Source of the DNA: Heterostelium multicystogenum
Lineage: Eukaryota > Evosea > Eumycetozoa > Acytosteliales > Acytosteliaceae
Assembly (NCBI GenBank): GCA_003667245.1
Contig: RCNN01000586.1
Coordinates: 26,054-90,053, forward strand
Direction of reading: 5' to 3'
DNA length: 64,000 nucleotides
A program made the position numbers and the translations under genes. Positions 40,342-49,906 of this stretch are shown here, in pieces. Below the pieces are notes generated by a model. It searched no databases, was not told the DNA's origin, and saw nothing but the letters and a program-made list of their open reading frames with translations. Position 1 is the stretch's first letter. Every line of letters starts with the position of its first letter.

Positions 40342-40744
40342 TTAGATTGACGATCGCCCAGCTGTGCCGTCCGCAGATGATGGCGGTAAGCGCAGCTGAA
40401 GTTTGCGCCAGGCCATTGGGTTCACGCCTTCGCTGCGGCTGAACAGGTGACAGAAGTGCGCCTGGTCGCAGAACCCGCATTCCTGGCTGATCTGCGTCAG
40501 GCTCAGGGCGGAGCCGGTGATCAGCACCTTGGCCTGCTTGATGCGTTGGCTGGCGAATCCATTCCTGGGGCGATACACCGGTGGTGCGCTTGAAGGCCCT
40601 GGAGAAATGGCTGCGGGACAGCTCACAGGCGCGAGCCAGTTCCGTCACCTCCAGGGGGCCAGCAAGATTGGCGAGGATCAATTGCTTGACCCTCTGTTCC
40701 CCGCTCTGAACACAGGGTTCCGGTTGCAGCTGCTGGTTGAGCAT
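40342..40744 (-). CDS. AraC-family regulator, DNA-binding domain only, one frameshift
   Basis: Start ATG 40744 (MLNQQLQPEPCVQSGEQRVKQ) gives about 134 residues, essentially one AraC double helix-turn-helix: LEVTELARACELSRSHFSRAFKRTTGVSPQEW, then after a break near 40565 IKQAKVLITGSALSLTQISQECGFCDQAHFCHLF. There is no separate effector domain, which is common for small Pseudomonas AraC proteins. Longer in-frame upstream codons (to 40882) do not look conserved. Confidence 0.85.
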
Positions 40745-40918
40745 GATCGCTATCCGTGGTCGATGGGGCGCTTGTTTTTCACACACCTTACCGGTGAATG
40801 AATCCCCAGTGTAGACCGCTGCAAGCCATCTGTTTGAACTGAGCACATGCATGCAATTTTTCTGGATCGCGCCGTCGCACACTAGCGCGAACGTTCAAGC
40901 ATCCAGGGGAAGGGCACG

Positions 40919-41511
40919 ATGGACTCAACAGCACAAGGCGGGCCGGACGAGGTCGTGACACTGGTGGTCAAGCACCGCATAAAAACCGGGCTTGAAGCCG
41001 ACTACGAAGCCTGGCCTGCGACGCATCGTGCGTATTGCCGGTGAGCGTCCCGGCCACCTCGGCGTTGACGTGGTGCGCAGCAAGCAGGGCGGCCTTGCGC
41101 TGTTCACCTGCGTGCTGCGTTATCGCTCCACCGAAAGACCTGGAGCGCTGGCTCGATTCGCCGCAGCGCCTGGAGCTGATCAACCAAGCCGCACCGATGC
41201 TGGCCGACGGCGACCAGACCGAAGTCGGCGCGGTCAACGAGTTCTGGTTCTCGCCCCTGGCCGATGCTGCCGCCAAGCCGCCGCGCTGGAAACAGGCAGT
41301 GGTCACGCTGCTGGTGATCCTGCCGCTGACGTTGCTGGTGCCGATCATCTGGGGCCCGGTACTGCGGCTGCACCCGTTCCTGTCCAACTACATCGTCGCC
41401 ACCTTCCTGGTCACCCTGACCATCGTTGTACTGGTGGTTTACCTGCTGATGCCGGCGGCCACCCGCCTGTTCGCGCCCTGGCTTGAAGCCTCTGTAAAGG
41501 AAACCCTATGA
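40919..41511 (+). CDS. Antibiotic-biosynthesis-monooxygenase-like protein with two C-terminal membrane helices
   Basis: Start ATG 40919 (MDSTAQGGPDEVVTLVVKHRI). The N-terminal half is an ABM ferredoxin-like domain (VTLVVKHRIKTGLEADYEAW, IAGERPGHLGVDVVRSK, DLERWLDSPQRLELINQAAP), broken near 41013 and 41133. The C-terminal half has two strong membrane helices: AVVTLLVILPLTLLVPIIWG and VATFLVTLTIVVLVVYLLM. About 197 residues. ABM domains include cofactor-free monooxygenases and haem-degrading enzymes; the membrane anchor is the notable part. It is the first gene of a three-gene operon, overlapping the amidohydrolase by 4 bases. Confidence 0.82.
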
Positions 41512-43348
41512 ACGCCGACCTGATTCTGTTCAATGGCCAGTTCCACACCGTGGACCGTGAAAATCCCCGCGCCACGGCAGTTGCGATCCACCAGGGACGC
41601 TTCGTCGCGGTGGGCACCGACGGTGAAGCCATGGCCCTGCGCGGCAGTGGTACCCAGGTCATCGACCTCAAGGGTCGCACCGTCATCCCTGGCCTCAACG
41701 ACTCGCACCTGCACCTGATCCGTGGCGGCCTGAACTACAACCTCGAACTGCGCTGGGAAGGCGTGCCGTCACTGGCCGATGCCCTGCGCATGCTCAAGGA
41801 TCAGGCTGACCGCACGCCCACGCCGCAGTGGGTGAGGGTGGTGGGCGGCTGGAACGAATTCCAGTTCGCGGAAAAACGCATGCCCACCCTCGACGAACTC
41901 AACCAGGCCGCCCCCGACACGCCGGTGTTCGTGCTGCACCTGTATGACCGCGCCTTGCTCAACCGTGCCGCCCTGCGGGTGGCCGGCTACACCAAGGACA
42001 CGCCGAACCCGCCCGGCGGCGAGATCGTGCGCGACCATAACGGCAACCCCACCGGCATGCTGGTGGCGCGGCCCAACGCGATGATTCTCTACGCGACCCT
42101 GGCCAAGGGCCCGAAACTGCCCCTGGAATACCAGGTGAATTCCACCCGCCAGTTCATGCGCGAACTCAACCGCCTGGGCCTGACCAGTGCCATCGACGCC
42201 GGCGGTGGTTTCCAGAACTATCCCGACGATTACGCCGTGATCGAACAGTTGGCCAAGGACCAGCAACTGACCGTGCGCATCGCGTACAACCTGTTCACCC
42301 AGAAGCCCAAGGAAGAACTCAGCGACTTCAAGAACTGGACCGGCAGCGTGACCCTGCATCAGGGCGACGACTATCTGCGCCACAACGGCGCCGGCGAAAT
42401 GCTGGTGTTCTCGGCGGCCGACTTCGAAGACTTCCTCGAGCCACGCCCGGACCTGCCGCTGACCATGGAGCAGGAACTGGAACCGGTGGTGCGCCACCTG
42501 GTGGAACAGCGCTGGCCGTTCCGCCTGCACGCCACCTACAACGAGTCGATCTCGCGGATGCTCGACGTGTTCGAGAAGGTCAACCGCGACATCCCGTTCA
42601 ACGGCTTGCCATGGTTCTTCGATCACGCCGAAAACCATCACCCCGCAGAACATCGAGCGCGTGCGGGCGCTGGGCGGCGGCATCGCGATTCCAGGACCGC
42701 ATGGCGTTCCAGGGTGAGTACTTTGTGGAGCGCTACGGCGCCAAGGCCGCCGAGGCCACGCCGCCGATCAAACGCATGCTCGCCGAAGGCGTGCCGGTGG
42801 GCGCTGGCACCGACGCCACCCGGGTGTCGAGCTACAACCCCTGGACCTCGCTGTACTGGATGGTCAGCGGCCGCACCGTCGGCGGGCTGGAACTGCACGC
42901 CGAGGGCTGCCCCGGCTGACGGCCCTGGAACTGTTCACCCACGGCAGCGCCTGGTTCTCCTCCGAGCAGGGCAAGAAGGGCCAGATCAAAGGTCGGCCAA
43001 CTGGCGGACGTGGCGGCACTGTCGGCGGACTTCTTCAGTGTCGACGAGGAAGCCATCAAGTGGATCGAATCGGTACTCACCGTGGTCGGCGGCAAGGTGG
43101 TGTACGGCGCCGGCGACTTTGAAGATTTCGCACCACCCAGCGTGCCGGTGCTGCCGGACTGGTCGCCGGTGGTCAAGGTACCGGGCCACTGGCGCCCGGC
43201 GTCAGCGCTGCAAGCCCAGGTGCACCAGTGCAGCGGCCCCTGTGGCGTGCATGCCCATAGCCATGAACGGGCGCGTCTCTCGAACGTGCCGGTCAGCGAC
43301 TTCCAGGGTTTCTGGGGCGCGTTTGGCTGCTCGTGTTTTGCCTTCTGA
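41508..43348 (+). CDS. YtcJ-type metal-dependent amidohydrolase, frameshifted
   Basis: ATG 41508 overlaps the preceding stop. Amidohydrolase-3 features are TVIPGLNDSHLHLIRGGLNY with the metal-binding HLH pattern (HxH), VRVVGGWNEFQFAEKRMPTL, ARPNAMILYATLAKGPKLP, LTSAIDAGGGFQNYPDDYAV, FFDHAE, AEGVPVGAGTDATRVSSYNPW with the metal Asp, and the C-terminal sandwich (GQLADVAALSADFFSVDEEAIK). Breaks lie near 42645, 42695, 42910 and 42993. About 613 residues. Members hydrolyse cyclic amides, carbamates or related C-N bonds. The neighbouring YcaC hydrolase suggests a joint catabolic step; substrate unknown. Confidence 0.87.
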
Positions 43349-43372
43349 ATCTAACCCCAAAAGAGTATTCCC

Positions 43373-43990
43373 ATGACTTACAAACGCCTGAACAAAGATG
43401 ACGCCGTGGTCCTGCTGGTGGATCACCAGACCGGCCTGATTTCCCTGGTGCAGGACTTCTCGCCCAACGAGTTCAAGAACAACGTGCTGGCCCTGGCGGA
43501 CCTGGCCAAGTTCTTCAAGCTGCCGACTATCCTCACCACCAGTTTCGAAAGCGGCCCCAACGGCCCGATGGTGCCGGAGCTGAAAGAACTGTTCCCGGAC
43601 GCGCCGTACATCCCGCGCCCTGGCCAGATCAACGCATGGGACAACGAAGATTTCGTCAAGGCAGTGAAAGCCACCGGCCGCAAGCAACTGATCATTGCCG
43701 GTGTGGTGACCGACGTGTGCGTGACCTTCCCGACGCTGTCGGCCCTGGCTGAAGGGTTTGAAGTGTTTGTGGTCACCGATGCTTCGGGCACCTTCAATGA
43801 GACCGTGCAACAGGCGGCGTGGGCACGCATGACGGCGGCCGGTGCACAGCTGGTGAACTGGTTCTCGGTGGCCTGCGAGCTGCAGGTGGACTGGCGCAAC
43901 GACATGGAAGGCTTGGCGAATCTGCTGTCGCCGCGTATTCCCAACTATCGCAATTTGATGAACAGCTACTCGGCGCTGACGGCCAAATAA
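43373..43990 (+). CDS. ycaC: YcaC-like isochorismatase-family cysteine hydrolase
   Basis: Intact 205 residues. It closely follows E. coli YcaC: VVLLVDHQTGLISLVQDFSP with Asp17, NAWDNEDFVKAVKATGRKQL, AGVVTDVCVTFPTLSA with the nucleophile Cys116, and WFSVACELQVDWRNDMEGLA. YcaC is an octameric hydrolase of unproven substrate in the family that contains nicotinamidase and N-carbamoylsarcosine amidase. It is the third gene of the operon starting at 40919, 24 bases after the amidohydrolase; the two could act in sequence on an N-carbamoyl or amide compound (inference). Confidence 0.93.
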   Translation: MTYKRLNKDDAVVLLVDHQTGLISLVQDFSPNEFKNNVLALADLAKFFKLPTILTTSFESGPNGPMVPELKELFPDAPYIPRPGQINAWDNEDFVKAVKATGRKQLIIAGVVTDVCVTFPTLSALAEGFEVFVVTDASGTFNETVQQAAWARMTAAGAQLVNWFSVACELQVDWRNDMEGLANLLSPRIPNYRNLMNSYSALTAK

Positions 43991-44018
43991 ACCGCTCTCT
44001 GATATGCAGGTAATCCAA

Positions 44019-44108
44019 TGTGGGAGCGGGCTTGCTCGCGAAGGCGGTGTGCCAGTCAATACATGTACCGACTGACCCACCGCCTTCGCGAGCAAGCCCG
44101 CTCCCACA
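44019..44108. repeat. REP doublet, type B
   Basis: TGTGGGAGCGGGCTTGCTCG (44019) with its complement (to 44108), 28 bp after the ycaC stop and before the LysR gene. Confidence 0.92.
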
Positions 44109-44173
44109 TTTTGATTTTGTGGTGTGGCGACTGACCGGCTATAAAACAGCCCAGCGTCCACCGAGAAGCGACA

Positions 44174-45061
44174 ATGAACCCCTTCGAAGACATGCGCCTG
44201 TTTTGCCAGGTCATGGAATCCGGCAGTTTCACCGCTGCCGCCGAGCATCTTGGCCTGTCCAAGCAATTTGTCAGCCGCCGCCTGATCCAGCTGGAAGAGC
44301 GCCTCGGCGTACGCCTGCTCAACCGCTCCACCCGCCGCCTGGACGTCACGCCGCTGGGCCAGAGTTACTACGAATCCGCCCTGCGCCTGCTCAGTGAAGT
44401 CGAGCAAGTGGAGCAGGGCATCGCCGGGCAAAACACCGAGCCCCGAGGCACCATTCGCCTGAGCGCGCCGTTGTCGTTTGCCATGGCGCACCTGGGTTGC
44501 CTGTTGCCGCTGTTCCTGCAACGCCACCCTCATGTCACCGTGGAAGTGGACCTCAGCGACCGCCCGGTAGACCTCATCAGCGAAGGCTACGACCTGGTGC
44601 TGCGCATCGGCACCCTCGAGGATTCGACCCTGATCGCCCGACGCATCGCCAATGTGCAGCGCGTCTACTGCGCCAGTCCCGACTACCTGGCCCGCCACGG
44701 CACGCCGCAGAGTCCCGATGACCTGGCCGATCACGCATGCCTGCCTTACGGCCATGGTCGCCAGGTGCAATGGCACTTCAAGGTCGATGGCAAACCCCAC
44801 ACCCGCAACGTCAGCGGGCGCATGCGGGTCAACAACGGTGAGTTGCTGCGGGATGCCGCCGTGGCCGGGTTGGGCATCACCTACCTACCCAATTTTATCG
44901 TTGCCCAAGCCTTGCAGGACGGCCGCCTGGTGACGCTGCTGGAAGACTGTGCGCCCGAACCCCTGACCCTTTCCGCCGTTTACCCCCAGCACCGCCAGAG
45001 CTCGCGCCCGGTGCAGGCGTTGATCGAGTTCCTGCGTGAACGCCTGGCCGGCGGTTGTTGA
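44174..45061 (+). CDS. LysR-family regulator
   Basis: Intact, 295 residues. The helix-turn-helix is SGSFTAAAEHLGLSKQFVSRRLIQLEERLGVRLLNRSTR, the DmlR/YafC type. The effector domain has FLQRHPHVTVEVDLSDRPVD, YDLVLRIGTLEDSTLIARRI and AAVAGLGITYLPNFIVAQAL. It follows the amidohydrolase/ycaC operon in the same direction, separated by a REP, and converges on a TonB receptor gene that ends 1 base after its stop. The target is not clear. Confidence 0.92.
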   Translation: MNPFEDMRLFCQVMESGSFTAAAEHLGLSKQFVSRRLIQLEERLGVRLLNRSTRRLDVTPLGQSYYESALRLLSEVEQVEQGIAGQNTEPRGTIRLSAPLSFAMAHLGCLLPLFLQRHPHVTVEVDLSDRPVDLISEGYDLVLRIGTLEDSTLIARRIANVQRVYCASPDYLARHGTPQSPDDLADHACLPYGHGRQVQWHFKVDGKPHTRNVSGRMRVNNGELLRDAAVAGLGITYLPNFIVAQALQDGRLVTLLEDCAPEPLTLSAVYPQHRQSSRPVQALIEFLRERLAGGC

Positions 45062-45062
45062 A

Positions 45063-47519
45063 TCAGAACGCGTACTGCACCCGGCTGTAGTAATACCCGC
45101 CGGTAAACCCGAACGGCGAATAGCTGCCCCAGTTATCGCCGAACGACGAGTTCTTCACGCCGATGTGATCCGGGTATTTGTCGAAACAGGTTCTGCGCAC
45201 CTACGGCCACCGTCAGCTGTTTTGCTGATCGCGTAGGCCACGTCGAGGTCAGTGATCCACTTGGCCGAATACGTGCGGTCCAGGCTCGCGTCGCTGGAGC
45301 TGTTGACCTCGGTGTAGGTGCCGTAGCGAGTCAGGCGCAGGTTGACGTCGAAGTCGTGGATCGCCCAGTCGGCGGAGAAGATCATCTTGCTGCTGGGTGA
45401 GGTCTTGGTGATCAGTGCCCGTGACTGGCGACCCATCAACTGGAAGTTGCCCAGGGCGGCGAGCTGCGCCGGGGTGTCGTTGACGCTGAGGATCTGCGTG
45501 TGGTTGTAGTTCAGCGCCGCCGTCCATTTCACCGAGCCGTAGCGGTCGAGGTTCTGCCGGTAGTTGCCCACCACGTCCACCCCGGAGGTGCGGGTGTTGG
45601 CGCCGTTGGTGAAGTACTGCGCGCCCGCCGTGGCCGGTACGCCGATGCTGTCCAGCAGGGAGGCAATGCCCGGGCCCTGGAAGCGTTCGCTGAGCACCAG
45701 GCGGTCCCGCAGGTTGATCACGTAGCCGTCCACCGTGAGGCTCAAGTCATCGCTTGGGGTCACGGCGAAACCGAGGCTGAAGTTGGTCGAGCGCTCCGGC
45801 TTCAGTGACTTGGCACCCAATGCCTGGGCGCCGGCGGAATCCACCGGCAGGATCACGTAGTTATACGACTGGTACACGCCATTGATGGTGTCGAACCCGG
45901 TGGAGCGTGCGGTGAAGATCTCGTTGGCCAGGGACGGTGCGCGAAAGCCGTTGCTCACGGTACCGCGCAGGGCGAACACCGGGTTGAACGCATACCGCGT
46001 GCTGAGCTTTGCCGCTGCGGGTACCGCCGACGCCTTCGTTGTAATGTTCGTAGCGTCCGGCCACGCCGACGTACCACTGCTCGGTGGGGTAGAACCCGAG
46101 GTCGACATAGCTGGCGACGCTGTTGCGGCTGACCTTCTGCGCGTCTTCCGGACGGATGCCGTTGGTGACCTGGGCCCCGGATCGGGACGCTGCCCGGCAC
46201 GCGGATGGCTGCCGGGAACACGTAGCCGCCATCGATATAGGAAGCCTCGGAGCCGGCGCGGGTCTCGTAGCTTTCGCGCCGGTGCTCCAGGCCGAACGCC
46301 ACGTCCAGCGGCTTGGCCAGGCCGATTCTCGTAGGTGTTTTTCAGGTCGAGGTTGGTGGTGAGCTGGTCGGCGATGTAGATCCCGGAGGTGAACTTGTTC
46401 GGTGTGCTTTCGCCCAGGGACGGGTTCTGGTTGTCGTAGGTGCGCTGCTTGGCGTAGTTGCGCCCGTAGGTGCTGCTCAGGTCCCAACCCCAACCGCCGC
46501 CAAGGTCGTTGCCCTTGGCACCGAAAGCCGATTGGAAGTCCGTCTCGTTGACCAGCCAGTACGGGCTGTAGCCGTCGGGGTAACCATTGGGGCCCGGTGG
46601 TGATGGTGTTGCGGCCGTTGGGCAGGCGGAAGTTCTGGCCGTCGTTGTTCTCCCGGGTGGCCAGGGTGGAAAACGAGTACAGCGTCAGGTTGTCGTTCAG
46701 CGGCAGGTCGAGGTTGTACGCCACATCGCCCCAACTGGCTGCGGGGCGAGCCGTAGCCTTTGTAGGTGTGGTGGCTGGAGGTGGCTTCGCGCGGGTCGGG
46801 GGAACCGTCCGCCAGCGGGTAGTAATGGCTGCTGTAGCCGTTGCTGCCGGCCTTGTTGTCGCGCTCCTGGTAGCGGGTGTCGAGGGACACGTTGAGCACC
46901 CCGGCTTCACCCACCTGGAAGCCATAGTTCAGCGCCTCCTGGCCGGTGCCGCGCTTGCCGTCGTAGTTCTGGCCCAGGGTGGTGTCGAACTGCCGCCGGT
47001 GGTCTGCTTGAGGATGATATTGATCACCCCGGAAATCGCATCCGAGCCGTATTGCGCCGCTGCAACCGTCGCGCAGCACCTCCACATGGTCGATGGCAGC
47101 CACCGGGATCAGGTCGAGGTCGCTGGGGGCCGCGCCGCTGTTGATGCCGTTGATGTTCAGGGTGGCGCTGGTATGGCGGCGTTTGCCGTTGACCAGCACC
47201 AGTACGTGAGAGGCGGTGAGGCCGCGTAGGTGGCCGAACGCACCACGCCGCTGGCATCCCAGCCGGCGGCGGTCGGGCAGGTTGAACGAGGGGATGAGCT
47301 TGCCCAACGCTTCGAGCAAACTTGGCTTGCCCACGGCCCGCAGTTGTTCGCCGCTGATCACATCAATCGGCGTGGGGCTGGTGGTGGACGGTGCGTTGTT
47401 CGGCGCCAACGGTTGCCGGTGACCACCACGGTGTCGAGGGTGGGGGAGCGGTCTTCGGCAGATTCGACGCCGAAGGACGCCAGGCCGCACGCCAGCGAGA
47501 GCGGCAGGAGTTTCAGATG
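45063..47519 (-). CDS. TonB-dependent outer-membrane receptor 1, heavily frameshifted, start unclear
   Basis: Ends GGYYYSRVQYAF with TGA 45065-45063, the usual C-terminal aromatic of a beta-barrel. The plug domain contains TPIDVISGEQLRAVGKPSLLEALGKLIPSFN, LRGLTASHVLVLVNGKRRHTSATLN, INSGAAPSDLDLIPVAAIDHVEVLRDG. The barrel includes VSNGFRAPSLANEIFTARS and DRLVLSERFQGPGIASLLDSIG. At least ten breaks occur. The N-terminal leader (LKLLPLSLACGLASFGVESA) has no ATG in frame; the sequence upstream is REP DNA. About 815 residues expected. It imports a large or scarce ligand; its sequence resembles receptors not tied to a known siderophore. Confidence 0.85.
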
Positions 47520-47540
47520 ATTGTACCGGTGTAGCCTTTT

Positions 47541-47717
47541 ACGATGAGCGAGCTTGCTGTGGCCAGGGAGCTTGCTGTGGTGAGGAAGCTTGCTGTGGCG
47601 AGGGAGCTTGCTCCCGCTGGGCTGCGTAGCAGCCCCAATACGGTCTTCCGAGGGAAATTGCGGAGTCAGGCTTCAGGGCCGCTGCGCGCCCCAGCGGGAG
47701 CAAGCTCCCTCGCCACA
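47541..47717. repeat. REP doublet, type A, with a tandemly repeated arm
   Basis: A normal doublet (TGTGGCGAGGGAGCTTGCTC at 47594 to its complement at 47717) is preceded by two extra 18-bp copies of the arm start (47558-47575 and 47576-47593) and a weaker one (47541-47557), all ending GAGCTTGC or GAAGCTTGC. It lies between the RidA gene and the start region of TonB receptor 1. Confidence 0.88.
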
Positions 47718-47784
47718 AAGGTGCCGTCAGCCAGTTGAATTTTCGCATGAGAGTGGAGCTCCTTGGTCTCGAGTGATGTCCCTG

Positions 47785-48279
47785 TCAGCGTTTGCGCGCG
47801 GCAACCGCTTCGATTTCTACCAGCCCGCCGGGCAATGGCAACGCGACGGACTTGCAACCGCGGTGCGCGCCGGTTTTTTTCGGCTGCTCGGCACTGCCGA
47901 AGAACGGCGTGTAGCCTTCCTGCAACCGGCAAAATCAAGCTTGCCGCCCTTGGCTGGATCGCCCACCAGGAATATCCGCAGCTGCACCACATCTCCCCAA
48001 ATCCAGGCCCTGGCCTTGCAGCACACCCTTGAGCTTGTTGAGGATCGACGTGGTCTGGATGGCCGTGTCGCCATAGGCTGCAAACGAGTCTTTCGGTGCT
48101 TGGGGTCATGCAGGTCGGCCAGCAACCCACTCACAAACAGCAGCTCGGTCTGCGGCGGGCACCGACACCGCAATGAGATCGGGAAATTCGAGTTCGCAGC
48201 GGCACGCGCTTGATCTCATCGGCGTGGGCGGCAACGGTTGGTGGCGGTCATCAGCAGTCCTGCAAAAAAGCGTCTTCAT
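47785..48279 (-). CDS. Periplasmic RidA/YjgF-family protein, frameshifted
   Basis: Starts ATG 48279. After correcting breaks near 48268 and 48232 the N-terminus reads MKTLFAGLLMTAT...AAHADEIKRV, a signal peptide. The RidA domain follows: NSNFPISLAVSVPA, LLFVSGLLADLHDPK, DTAIQTTSILNKLKGVLQGQG, LDLGDVVQLRIFLVGDPAKGG and the end GLVEIEAVAARKR (TGA 47787-47785). About 165 residues. RidA proteins hydrolyse reactive enamine/imine intermediates. Here the export signal and the amine oxidase gene 25 bp upstream suggest it deals with imines made by that oxidase in the periplasm. Confidence 0.83.
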
Positions 48280-48304
48280 CGGTTCATTCCTTGAGAGAGA
48301 AAAG

Positions 48305-49880
48305 TCAGGCGGCGAACGCCCGGTTGCTGGCGTTCGGCATGCCCGGCCGATCAGCGAGACGATGCGCGCGCCGAATCGGCGGCGCTGTTCTGCCAGATGC
48401 CGACGCCGCCGTGGGCGAGGGCGTCGCTGGCCAGGTACGTGCGGCCCTGGGGCTCGTTGAGCAGGCGGTAGGCGCTTTCGCCGACCTCGTCGTTGACGAT
48501 CCACGGGCCCTTGCTGTAGCTGACTTTCGACCAGTTGATCGCCACCGGTTTTTTGCAGCTTGGCGCTGTGGCCAGGGTGCAACAGCTCCACCGCCTGGCG
48601 TGAGGAGGCGAACTGTTCGGCCAGGATTTCGCTGAAGGCCTGGGCCGATTCACTGGTGTTGTAGGCCGCCACCAGAATCCCCTGGGCGCTGTTGAGGCGG
48701 TCGCTGGGGTACCACACGCCTTTGACTTCATGGTCGAGGTACGACAGGCCGCCGTAGATGTTGAAGTCGGTTTCCCAGAAGCGCGGCGCCTGCCAGGCCA
48801 CCTTGTTTGGCCTGGTCGCTTTGCGCGGTCTGGATCGGCCTGCTTGAAGGGTGCCGTGAAGTTGGTTGGCAGCTTGGCCAGCAGCGGCAAGGGCACGGTG
48901 ACAATCGCGTAGTCGGCACTCAGCACCTGGGTCTTGCCGCTGATACGGTCGCGGTAGGTGATCCGGCTGCCTTGCTCCGAGGTCTGGATATCGCTGACTT
49001 CGGCGTTGAAGCGCACCGCATCTTTCAGATGCTCGTAGAAGGCATACGGAATACGGTCCATGCCGCCCACCGGCTGGAACATGGTGGAGGAAAACTCCGG
49101 GATTTCATCGAACACCAGCGCGCCCCACAGCTTGGGATTGAGCAGGGTCTGCAGCTCCAGCGGCGCGCGGGTCACGCCGGTCTGTCGCCGGCGCCGGGCA
49201 CGCGGGTGTAGCCGGAGCGCACCGAACCCTTGTATTGCAGGTCGCCGTTGAGGTCGCCGTACACTTTGAGGAAACTCAGCAGCGCCTTGCGGTCATCCAC
49301 GCTCAGGTCCTGGTCCAACGCCTTGCGGCTGACCGTGCGGGCCAGCAGTTCCGAGAGCTGGCCACGGGTGTCGTTGACCGCCTGGCGCAACTGGAACGCC
49401 GGCTGTTGCGTATCCGGCCGGGCCAGGGCGTTGCGGCTGCTGTTGACCAGTACTTGCAGCTCCACACCCAGCTCGCGGCAGTAGCCGAGAATCGTCTGGT
49501 GGTGGCTGGGAATACGCGCGGGGCCGGCGTTGAAAAACTGCCCGTCATCAAAGTCGACGGTCTGGCTGACGCCGTCGTCGAAATCGACCTTGGTGCCTCG
49601 GCGCAGGGTCCAGTTGGCGTCCACCCACCCGGTCGCGGGCTTCCAGGATCGTCACGTTGAACCCGGCCTTGGCGCAGCTCATAGGCGCTGACCAGCCCGG
49701 AGATCCCCGGCGCCGACCACCACTACCTGCTTGCCTTTGCCGGTGCTGCCCAATTGCAGTGGGGTAAAGCTCGATGCCACCGCCTGAGCGTCAGCCCAGC
49801 GCGCCCAATGCGCTGACAGCGGCGGAATAACCGCCCACGGCGGCAATACGGGAAATCAGTTCCCTGCGGGTAAAAGCCAT
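48305..49880 (-). CDS. Flavin monoamine oxidase with Tat-type signal, frameshifted
   Basis: Starts ATG 49880 (MAFTRRELISRIAAVGGYSAA), whose RR followed by a hydrophobic stretch looks like a Tat signal. The FAD-binding fold (GKQVVVVGAGISGLVSAYEL) and GFNVTILEARDRVGGR are read across breaks near 49765, 49670 and 49630. Then come DDGQFFNAGPARIPSHHQTI, GMDRIPYAFYEHL, VPLPLLAKLPTNF, FNIYGGLSYLDHEVKGVWYP and the FAD-binding end EPQGRTYLASDALAHGGVGI. Breaks also occur near 49185, 48830 and 48550. About 525 residues. It oxidises an amine or amino acid to the imine with release of peroxide, probably in the periplasm; relatives include tryptophan 2-monooxygenase-like proteins. Confidence 0.87.
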
Positions 49881-49906
49881 GATTCGCTCCTTGAGATAGC
49901 GGTTTG

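Noticed and set aside
43202..44800. A 532-codon minus-strand open frame
   Set aside because: Antisense to the intact ycaC and LysR genes and crossing a REP; no recognisable domain.
47544..47738. Short open frame reading ELAVARELAVVRKLAVARELA
   Set aside because: Pure REP translation; the same VARELAPAGLRS peptide arises at every type A REP.
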